Shown piece after piece: positions 55,477 to 64,000 of a DNA stretch of 64,000 bases. Where the stretch lies: assembly GCF_000218685.1 (NCBI RefSeq), contig NW_006763293.1, positions 552,720 through 616,719 of the forward strand, given 5' to 3'. The notes beneath the pieces were generated by a model. The model saw nothing but the letters and a program-made list of their open reading frames with translations. It did no database searches and was not told the origin of the DNA. Source of the stretch: Serpula lacrymans var. lacrymans S7.9. Lineage: Eukaryota > Basidiomycota > Agaricomycetes > Boletales > Serpulaceae. Position 1 is the stretch's first letter. The number at the start of each line of letters is the position of its first letter. Position numbers and translations under genes: made by a program.

Positions 55477-56578
55477 ATGGGTGCACCTGCGAACGACATA
55501 CCTAGCTATCCGACCTTGAATGAAATTGCACAAGATGAGGCCCTTGACGCGCTTGATCCCCTTAGACATTTGAGGAACGATGATCATGATACCTTTGGAG
55601 GCACCCATGGAGAACTTGAAGCTGATCCTGTAGTTCCCGCGCAACCCAGATCCATCTTCGATCAAACGCTGCACCTTTCTTTCTCAGATACGACTCAGCA
55701 AAACGACCACGAGATCACCATCGCACTCAAGGTAGACGCTTCCCCCGGATGCGGTGGAATCGCATGGCCAGCTGGCGAAGTTCGTGCTCTTTCTTCTGCA
55801 CTGGCTCTCACACGAATCCGCTTTTTACAACAAACTAGGTGCTTGCGAATTATTTAGCACTGCGAGGCCGCCAATATATTGCTGGAAAGACAATCCTTGA
55901 ATTAGGCAGCGGAACTGGCCTCGTCGGATTAGTTGCCGGTGTCCTTGAAGGCAAGGTCTGGATTACGGACCAAGCGTTTGTTCCTCTTCTCAGCTCTCCT
56001 TATCTCTTCCAAGACTTAGAAACGACACCCGCTCCAGCCCTCTGTTAGATATCATGCGTTGCAACGTGAAGATAAACCAGCTGCAGTCCTCAGTATCCGT
56101 GTCGGAATTAAACTGGTCCGTGCACTTTCCTTTCCTTGATACGTATGACCTTATCCTGCATAGGGGGGATCCTTTACCTTCGGACCTACCTATGCCAGAT
56201 CTGATTTTAGCCGCTGATTGTGTATACTTTGAGCCCGCCTTTCCTCTTCTGGTACAAACATTGTCCGATCTAGCCACAGAGACAACAGATATCCTGTTTT
56301 GCTTCAAAAAAAGGCGCAAGGTAGGGTGATCCCATTTGACGAGCTTTTCGCTCGTCAACAAACTATTACTTTCAGGCAGACAAACGTTTTTTCGCTCTAC
56401 TAAAGAAGAAATTCAGCTGGACAGAGGTCACCGAGACTCTATTTTTACTGATAGCAGTGCTTACAAGATCACTTGATAGATTAAAGATGACCCAAATCGC
56501 GATGTATATTCCCGCGAAGCTATCTCACTTCTCATGCTGTCGAAACGGCATTTAGGAACCGGACCTGTGCACAATTGA
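55477..56578 (+). CDS. Family-16 protein methyltransferase (EFM6/METTL21-like)
   Basis: SAM-dependent lysine methyltransferase of the METTL21/EFM family. N-terminus MGAPANDIPSYPTLNEIAQD. Substrate-side strand IFDQTLHLSFSD, then GGIAWPAGEVLANYLALRGR, SAM motif I TILELGSGTGLVGLVAGVLE, acidic residue in VWITDQA, PLLDIMRCNVKINQ, then LPMPDLILAADCVYFEPAFP with the D-x-L-x-A-D-C-V motif. It continues FCFKKRRKADKRFFALLKKK, ending RHLGTGPVHN-stop. Six exons. Yeast Efm6 methylates elongation factor 1A, but the exact substrate here is inferred only. Confidence 0.85.
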
Positions 56579-56957
56579 TTCTCTCCTTCCTGGGTTTTCA
56601 CGTTTTGCGCACGAGAGGGACGGAGGGGTAATCCGGAACGTTGGGTGGAGAGAGCGAGGGAAACATAAGCTCGGGCGGTGCACCAAAAGAATGTATTCAC
56701 AGTGCTGCATATCATAGCTTCACCAAGACCACAAGTATGGGGAAATGTAGAAGGACCAATTAGATATTCATCATTTGCAAGTTTAGACATGCCACTTGGA
56801 CAGATCGGACCTTGATATGAAAGGAATATCAGAAAATATGCTGTGCTCTATGGACAAATATCTTTGATATCATTATGAATCACGACACCAAACAACCAGT
56901 CAAAGTTAGACATACCTTGTCCCAGCTCATGCAGACATGATGAGATAGACATATACA
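56579..56957. other. Convergent intergenic region
   Basis: About 380 bp, nothing recognised. Confidence 0.5.
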
Positions 56958-57390
56958 CTACGACTGAATGGTCTTTATCTGATAGATTGTAATAAGTGAA
57001 CAAGTATTAGGAAATCGATCACTGCCAGGATTGCTCACTTGAAGACCGTGGATCCCTTCTATCTCCTCCTTTAGGATTTGAGTGACCAAGCGGTGTTGCT
57101 TTACGGTTGGTAGACCCTGGAACGCTTTGCTCGCAATTGTAATGGCGTAAAATGTGCCACATCCTCCTGAGACGCATTTGTTTGCAAAAAATCCTAAAGC
57201 TATGACGAGTACGACATAACGGACCTGAAACGTCTTGCACCAGCAACTCTGATGGAGAAAAGCGGTCGGTCAGCTTGTCATGTATGCTTTGCTCGCCTTC
57301 GGAGAGCTGTCGTGAGGGTGTTGATAGGTAGCGTGGAGAGAATGTACGTGTAGCAAGAGATGGTGCCAGTCTTCTTGTCAATGCAAACAT
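56958..57390 (-). CDS. Mitochondrial BolA-family protein (BOL3/BOLA3-like)
   Basis: Assists transfer of Fe-S clusters with monothiol glutaredoxin in mitochondria. Exon 1 begins with an Arg-rich presequence (MFALTRRLAPSLATRTFSPR), then QSIHDKLTDRFSPSELLVQD. Exon 2: GGCGTFYAITIASKAFQGLP, then VKQHRLVTQILKEEIEGIHG with the conserved His of the BolA fold. The third exon adds only IKTIQS-stop after an intron at 56979-57036. Length of about 107 residues fits. The invariant Cys (GGCG) and His are both present. Confidence 0.92.
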
Positions 57391-57646
57391 GGTAGTGGTA
57401 AACGCAAAGTGAGTACACTCGAAACTTGGAGCAAGCCCTGACTAACCACGCAAGTCCGTTTTGGGAAATGCCGACGCGAGGCGCCCCTGTCACGTGCTCA
57501 CACATACTGCATATGGACATACCGACGCTATCTTTCCGAGTGTTCCGACTCTCAGTCCGTTTTCTAGTCAAGGCTTCCAAACATATATCCTTCATTTCAG
57601 AATCTACAGTCACTTGCAATTGGTATTGGCTGCTGGACATCTCCAA
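57391..57646. promoter_or_regulatory. Divergent promoter between BOL3-like and COX15
   Basis: 256 bp between start codons of two mitochondrial-protein genes, likely shared regulatory DNA. No factor site was identified. Confidence 0.45.
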
Positions 57647-59299
57647 ATGCTCAAGACTTTTCTGGGAGCTGCAATACGCCAGAGACACTCGTGTGTGTTG
57701 AGCACTGGAAACAACTGTACAAGAGCTTTTCACATTGGCACCTCCCATGGGCCTAGCGTGAAAAGCGCATCTGGAACGATACGAAATTTACTTCAGTCTA
57801 GTGCTTTATTGTCGAAATCCTCATCATTCTCATCGCGATGTTACTCCGCACTTGCTCAACAGAAGGCTGTCATCGCCCGCCCACTCGAATCGCGTTTTTT
57901 CTCATCTAACGGTACTCACTCTGCTACAGCAGATGCGACACTTCCAGTCCTGGCCCCGCCTTCAGTAGCTCGGTGGCTTCTCTTTTCGTCTACTCTGGTT
58001 TTCGCCGTCATCGTTGTAGGAGGCGTTACGCGTCTCACAGAATCTGGTCTGAGCATAACCGAATGGCGTCCTATCACGGGTGTCATGCCTCCTTTGTCCA
58101 CGGAAGCATGGAATGTGGAATTCGACAAATATAAGGGTACCCCCGAATTTAAACTGTGAGTGATGTTTCTACCTACATCTATGGTATCTAAGCTGTCGTT
58201 TATCCAGGATGAACCACTCAATTACACTAGAGGAATTCAAAAACATTTTCTACATGGAATGGGGCCATCGCATTCTTGGTCGTGTGATAGGGATAACCTT
58301 TGTCTTACCCCTTGCGTACTTTGCCTTTCGCAAGAGACTTTCCACTTCAATGCCTGCGAACCTCACTGGCATGGCAGTGTTACTTGGTGCTCAAGGCTTT
58401 CTCGGATGGTACATGGTTAAATCTGGTTTAGAAGACTCCCTAATGGACACTCCCGGCGCAGTACCACGAGTGTCGCAGTACCGCTTGGCAGCTCATCTGG
58501 GAACCGCTCTCGTTCTCTATGCTGGCATGCTCGGGACAGGATTGGCTGCTCTGAAGGATTGGAAGCATGCTAAATCAGGGATATGGAGCGGATCTAGAAC
58601 AATGCTGTGGCAGGATGTGCTATCAAACCCAGTAGTGAAGAGATTCTCTAGGCAATCAAAGGCATTGACGACCCTGGTCTTTCTGACGGCCCTTTCAGGT
58701 AGGCATCTCTGTTGGCTCGCTTTGATTGCTTGTTGCCTACCTCCAAATTGTAGGTGCCTTTGTCGCGGGTCTAGATGCTGGTCTTGTGTACAACGAATTC
58801 CCATTGATGGGAGGACGTCTTGTCCCCCCTACGGACGAACTCTTCTCATTCGCATATGCCAAGAACCCTGACGGATCCGACGTATGGTGGAGAAACATTT
58901 TCGAGAACCCAACAACTGTCCAGTTCGACCATAGAGTACTTGTAAGGCATTCGCTCTTCCAAATTAGTAGACTGGGTGGCTAACGATCAAGGCTAGGCAA
59001 TAACCACATACTTCAGCACAACCTGGCTCTACTTTCAAGCTCGCCGTCCAGCCTTACGTGCGGCGTTGCCACCACTGGCACGCGTATCTCTGACGGCAGC
59101 ATTTGCGATGGTGAATCTCCAAGTGCTGCTTGGATTATCAACTTTATTGTACTTGGTCCCCGTTCCGATTGCTGCGGCCCACCAGGCTGGTAGCGTTGCG
59201 TTACTCAGCACGATGGTTCATCTGTTGATATCGCTCCGCAGACCCGGTGTGGCAGCACAAGCGTGGAGAAGAGCAACCGTACAAAAAGCGAAGCCCTAG
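57647..59299 (+). CDS. COX15: Heme A synthase COX15
   Basis: Inner mitochondrial membrane enzyme that oxidises heme O to heme A for cytochrome oxidase. Presequence [20 protein letters not shown]. First span [40 protein letters not shown], then [19 protein letters not shown] (first heme His), [19 protein letters not shown] (second His), [38 protein letters not shown] (third His) and [20 protein letters not shown] (fourth His). All four conserved heme-binding histidines are present. Four exons. End [12 protein letters not shown]. Confidence 0.95.
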
Positions 59300-59518
59300 A
59301 ATACATCTTCATCTAACTAGTTTTTACAGCATCTCAAACTTACATCAGTCACCACTCATTAGAATGTAGTTACACGCAAGAATTGATAAACTTATCATCT
59401 CATCACTATCCAGTGAAACCACTGTTAGAATTCCCCGTGGGTCAGACTCATATATCCTGATATCAATATTCTTGAATGTCCGCTGTATTACATCAAGTTC
59501 AAATTCCTATTAGCACAT
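59300..59518. other. Convergent spacer
   Basis: About 220 bp between the COX15 and proteasome stop codons; no gene. Confidence 0.5.
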
Positions 59519-60649
59519 CTATTCAGCCATTTGTACATCTTCGTCTGTAACAATTGTGGGTACAATTCCGGATAATCCTGCCAGCGCAGCTCTTGTAAGC
59601 ACTGCTCCTTCTGACATGTCTTTGGGCACCATTGTTTTCAAGTAGACATCAACGCTTTGTCCATCCAAAATACGGAAATTCCCAGCAGGCGAGATACCCT
59701 TCTCGTGTTCGCCTGAGGGCCCAATAATGCCTATAGACGTGTTTTTGATGCTCAAATCTTTGTCCTGCTGAAGCGTCTCTCGTAGTGCATGCAAACCGTG
59801 TCGAATGAGATCCTCGAGTGAGCCTTGGGAAGTCGGGAAAGGTTAGGCAGATGAAAATAGACACGCAGAAGTAAAACATACAATCAGGAAAACTTTCATA
59901 GTGTTTCTCCAGATAAGTCTTTGCACTTTGGCTTCGGGCTCCGATCGACATGGCATAGTATTCATACGAATTTCCTGAAGGGGAGAACTCGTAGAGATGG
60001 GGTCCTGTTTGGTCTTGCCCGATAACCAGGAAACCGACACCATATGGCCGGCGACCGTACTCTTGAGTGTTGACTTGAGCCTCTGAGGATAAATCGTTAT
60101 TATTACACAACTCTGCATCCATAGAACTAGGACCCACTATCAGCTATGGATGACACCAAACGGTTTACAGGCATAGGTCGGTTGAAGGCCATGCGGGAAG
60201 ACATCGCCTGTTGGCGCATAAAGTTACTATCGGCGAGTAGATTGTCAGCGTAAGTATTGAGCACGCGAGCAAGGAATGAGCGCACCTTAGCACTCTAGCG
60301 TCAGATGTCAGACCTGCGATAGCGATTCCGATGTGATCGTCTATACGGTACATCTTTTGTTGGTAGGATGCTAGCTCTCCGGTGGAACGCTATAGAGCTA
60401 CTCAGTACAGCTTATAAAACTTGACAACCAACTTAGCATACCTTTAAAGCCAGAAGAATAGAGTGTGTTTTGGATCGCAGACCAACAGCAGCTGACCCCT
60501 GCTTGACGGCTTCAAGTGCATATTCGACCTGATGAAGACGCCCTTGTGGCGAGAAGACTGTGTTATCTGAATCGTAAGTGTTTCTGAACTGTTCGGCGCT
60601 TTAGTAACCACTAAAGACTCCTTACACAGAAGATGAAAAGACATACCAT
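59519..60649 (-). CDS. PRE5: 20S proteasome subunit alpha-6 (PRE5/PSMA1)
   Basis: Alpha-ring subunit of the 20S core; no catalytic site of its own. The first coding exon is only the start codon (60647-60649), followed by a GTATGT donor. Exon 2 gives [20 protein letters not shown] and [19 protein letters not shown], the alpha-subunit signature. Then [20 protein letters not shown] and [18 protein letters not shown]. Later: [59 protein letters not shown]. The end has [16 protein letters not shown] and ends VQMAE-stop. Seven or so exons; length of about 270 residues fits. Confidence 0.94.
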
Positions 60650-60952
60650 GGTGGTAATATGCTTGATTGACAACCTTCCTTCAGAGGAATGATATTGCTA
60701 CACGCACGTCTGGTGACGCGTCTAGGCGTATCGGATTTAGCATCGGGGATATCACATCCATCACCTCACGTGATTATGTAGTGTCTTCAGAAAATGCTTG
60801 ATTATGTTTCTTCTGAATAATATGCCTAAGAGCAATAGGAGACTAGTAAAATGCTGTCTGTGCTTATATATAAGAATTGCGACATATCTACTGATGCTGA
60901 ACAAGAGCACAAAATTTGAATGAAGAATGAAGAATATGAGCTGTGATACCAT
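60650..60952. other. Spacer upstream of the proteasome gene
   Basis: About 300 bp between two genes on the same strand. No proteasome-control element (GGTGGCAAA) was found. No gene. Confidence 0.5.
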
Positions 60953-63900
60953 TTATCTTCCTCCTTTTTTCTCCACGCGCCACTCTTTAAATATACCATC
61001 GAGACTCTTGTATATGAGATGCGAGGGCAAACATCGAACAATCTCGCTCATTTTTTCTTCAGCTTCCACCTTTCCTTTCTGCCCCGATGCTTTCTCAGCA
61101 TAGTCCACGCACATACGGAACATGGCAAGAACTGCAAGCGAAACATGCGTTTGCTGAGCGCCGTGGGCAGACCCTTGGGAGAGCGCTGAAAGAAGAGGAC
61201 CTGAAACACTCGGAGCAGAGATAGTAGGAGCAGACTGTGAAAAGGGAGTAGCCCGTTCTCCTCGGACCAACCGTAGTAGAATTTCAAGGAGGTTGTCAGT
61301 CTCTGTCATATGTGTTTTGAGGAATCGCTGGCGTTCGGTTTGAAGGCCAACTGGCGAATTGACGGCCCAGCCATCAAGAACAGTCCAGATGGTGGGTGCC
61401 TAAATGAGAAAAAGAAAAACTGAGTGAGTTGTAAAAGAAACTCAATGTCAAGTGATGCGAACCGGATCAGGATCAACGACTTCAATTTTTTTCTCCCAGC
61501 CATCAGCGGCGTCTCCGGCAACCCAGAACATCCGTCCAAACATACTCTTTAGCCATTCTTGAACATCCCCAGATTTAACCCATTTCGGTTCGGATAATGG
61601 ACGATCTGTGTCAAGATGGACGGTAAGACTTATTTTAGAAGGTATTGCAGCCTTCGAGAACGTAGGAATAGTTTTATCCGATTCCGAGGCATCAGAGAGT
61701 GTTTGTAAAGGAAGATATGACTTAGTGGTGTCGGAAAGACCCTCAATCTATAGGGAAAAATTATAAGAACGTATACTTTGTGCACAATGTAATCAAATAC
61801 CAGGATGCCTTTCAATCCATCAGCATCGTCCTTTTCGACGGATATATGAACTTCAATACGGCCGTCAGACCGGAAAACCTTGAGATGATCGACTACTTCC
61901 GCATCCACAACAAGCCGCCTACTGCCGGCTGCATAAGATATTGAAAGACGATTGGCCGACGGGGTCTTGCCACTCTTCGTTATGGCGATGGATTGAGACT
62001 GAGAGGGATCACCATACGTTGAACTTGAAGAAGTAGAAAGTAGCGTGTTCGATGCAGGGGATGCAGGAGGTTCAGGTAAATGTTCTTGCTCCATAGAATC
62101 CGCTTCTTCTGGACCATCTCCTTTGTCATCGGATTCATCAGGTTGCGTAGACGATCCTTCTTGAGTAGGGTTGTGGCCCTCCTGGGTTTCCGTATCGGCA
62201 ACTGTAGAGGCAATAGATGCAGAAGGTACCAGCGGTTTGGATCCTGAAGGGGACTGATGGGCAACCTGCGATTCAGAGTAGCCAACATCGTCAGCAGACT
62301 GTTTTCCACCATGAGGCACATTGGATGAAGTAACAGGTGTGGAAGTAGAAGTAGAAAGCGATGACGCAGAAGACGACGCGATAGAAGTCAAGTCAGCAAC
62401 AACGGTAGAAGAACCAGAATGCACAATGTTATTGTCAACTAGCTGTGTCTCGACACCACCAGTGATGATAATGACTTCTTCCTCCTCTGAGGGAACAACG
62501 GCAGCAGTCCCTTCGCCCTGCTTGTCAGCAACGGCGGGGGATAACGGTTCAACACCAAGAGTATAAGGCACTGTAACCTCAGATTGCCCGACTTCCACAT
62601 GATCATGATCCTCAGTATGCAGTGCATTAGACCGGCTGCGTGGGTCATCAATCGAATCTGTGGTATGATCATGCTCGTCCATATCAACAGCACGAGTACC
62701 TTGCGTAAAACCACAATTAGTTGGGTGAATGGATACAGCCGTAAGATGAAGCTCCTCCCATACAGGAGGCAAAGCAATCACCGGGAGCAGATCGAGACGG
62801 TCAAAAGACTTACCATCATCGTTCTGGTTCATCGAAACATCGACATTGGAGTCGTGAGCATTCTCAACCTCGCTCACATGTAATATGTCCGTATCTTCTT
62901 CACCTTCGGCATCAGCCTCGCCGTCGTCTTCCGCTATAGCAGCCATCAGCCAATCACCCTCACTGACGGTTTCTGCAACACTAGGAGCGACACTCCCCCT
63001 TCCGATGCCATCCATATCAATGCTAGCAGTATCGCTTAACCCGCTACCCATCTGAGGAGGGGGAGGACGCTCCCGACCTTCCTCAAGGTCTCCATCATCG
63101 TCCTCCAATTTCTTCCGCTTGCCTTTGCGCGAATCCATAGGAGTACCAAGAGAGAATGAACTGTTATGAGGAATGGGATGAGAATCATCAGGAGACACAG
63201 GCGTATGGAAATAAATGCGAATCCGGGATGGTGGAGGCGTAACAAAAGAAGATGCGGATTCCACACCAACCGCATCAACTTCTACACCATTCGCTGCACC
63301 TGCGGCAGGATCTGCACTACCTGCTTTATCAGCAGTATCCGAACGAGATGCCACGTCCACCTCTGTGACTTCATTTTTGACGCTGATATTGGAAGCGTTG
63401 GGAAGATCAGAAGCCACTTCCTTTACCTCTGCCTTGACACGTGACGGTTTTGAGGACAACGTCCCCCAAGTCCAACCCAGGTCAGGCATTTCAAGGCCCA
63501 CAATCTTAAAGTCTGTGAGTGTGCGTCTGTTCTCATCTTTCTTACCACTGCTTCCAAAGCTGGAAGCTGCGGCGCCATCTCTGGTTCCAAACACAGTACT
63601 CCCTCCATCGTGCCTTCCTCGTCCCGATGCATGACCTTGTCCGCGGCCGCGGAAGGTAGAAGTTCCTTGATGATGTCCACCAGCATTGAACGACCCACCT
63701 CTGCGGTTATGAAAATCTTTATTATTTCCAAAGCCTCCCCTTGATCCATGGCCTCGCAGTGAAGCTCCTGCTTGCATTCCCCCTCTTCCACCGCCATTAT
63801 TCATAAACATGCTGCCACCCCTACCACCTCTACTGGGCCCCATACCCCCTCTGTTACCTCCCATTCCCGCTCCCCTTCCGCCCCGTCCGCTGGCCACATT

Positions 63901-64000
63901 TCCGCCCCGTCCGCCCCCGCCACCTCTTCCACCACCAAGAGGTACCTGGTTCACTCCTGGTGCACCGCCACGTCCCTGACCTTGCATTTGCCCTTGCCCA
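60953..64000 (-). CDS. Large RGG-box protein, 5' end outside window
   Basis: About 960 residues visible in three exons (last 60953-61398 approximately, middle 61460-61748, first from 61800 to beyond 64000). The frame is still open at the window edge (GQGQ before the MQGQGRGG ATG), so the true start may lie outside. N-terminal RGG/GRG repeats (GGGRGGGGGRGGN, RGGRGAGMGGNRGGMG) suggest RNA binding. Then LTDFKIVGLEMPDLGWTWGT (conserved-looking), a nuclear-type KGKRKKLEDDD, long acidic and Ser-rich linkers and an ordered C-terminus: NRLSISYAAGSRRLVVDAEV, VDHLKVFRSDGRIEVHISVE, KWVKSGDVQEWLKSMFGRMF, ending FKEWRVEKKGGR-stop. The family is not recognised; role in RNA metabolism is an inference from the RGG box. 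Confidence 0.82.

Noticed and set aside
54651..55486. Three overlapping minus-strand frames near 55.0-55.5 kb
   Set aside because: They partly overlap the start of the methyltransferase gene and match no family.

Overview
The window is nuclear DNA from a filamentous basidiomycete, most likely an agaricomycete. The genes are intron-dense, with 45-70 nt introns, GT..AG borders and a few GC..AG borders. Many of them have recognisable fungal orthologues, and one belongs to a family I know only from mushrooms (DUF6741-like). No rRNA, tRNA or CRISPR was recognised. One 100-N assembly gap lies at 36212-36311.

Left arm (1-20.1 kb): compact housekeeping genes. These are the Hsp90 co-chaperone STI1 with a near-perfect heat-shock element upstream, an ARA2-type aldo-keto reductase, an NDUFA4-like respiratory subunit, two uncharacterised genes, an isochorismatase-fold hydrolase, a five-exon 72-residue DUF1748 protein that ORF scanning would miss, OST2/DAD1, the SOD-like mitoribosomal protein mS43, AP-3 mu and a hexokinase/glucokinase.

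Middle (20.1-38.6 kb): an AT-rich repeat island around four real genes. It holds two copies of an unclassified 1.7-kb repeat. Copy A has lost CpG sites by transition and is split by a 699-bp solo LTR with a 5-bp target duplication. A second related LTR abuts it. Further right is an apparent hAT-type element (13-bp inverted ends, 8-bp target duplication) carrying a decayed SSD1/RNB-family gene fragment. The real genes are a heme-dependent N-demethylase-like (HRQ/DUF3445) protein, an Atf1-type bZIP factor, and two inverted paralogues of an unnamed two-finger C2H2 family with matching exon lengths.

Right arm (38.6-64 kb): ATP synthase subunit d, the acyltransferase GPC1, tRNA adenosine deaminase TAD1/ADAT1, a GH55 exo-beta-1,3-glucanase, a small basic Con-6-like protein, a DUF6741-like protein, a BBE-type FAD oxidase, a Ser/Pro-rich hypothetical protein, a family-16 (EFM6-like) methyltransferase, mitochondrial BolA, heme A synthase COX15, proteasome alpha-6, and a large RGG-box protein that runs off the right edge.

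Several genes serve the mitochondrion (NDUFA4-like, mS43, ATP7, BolA3, COX15), but they are scattered on both strands and do not form an operon-like unit. The least expected items are the gene-capturing hAT-like element, the CpG-type decay between repeat copies, the paired zinc-finger genes and the cluster of GC..AG introns. All exon structures are inferred by eye from splice signals and family knowledge, without transcript data.
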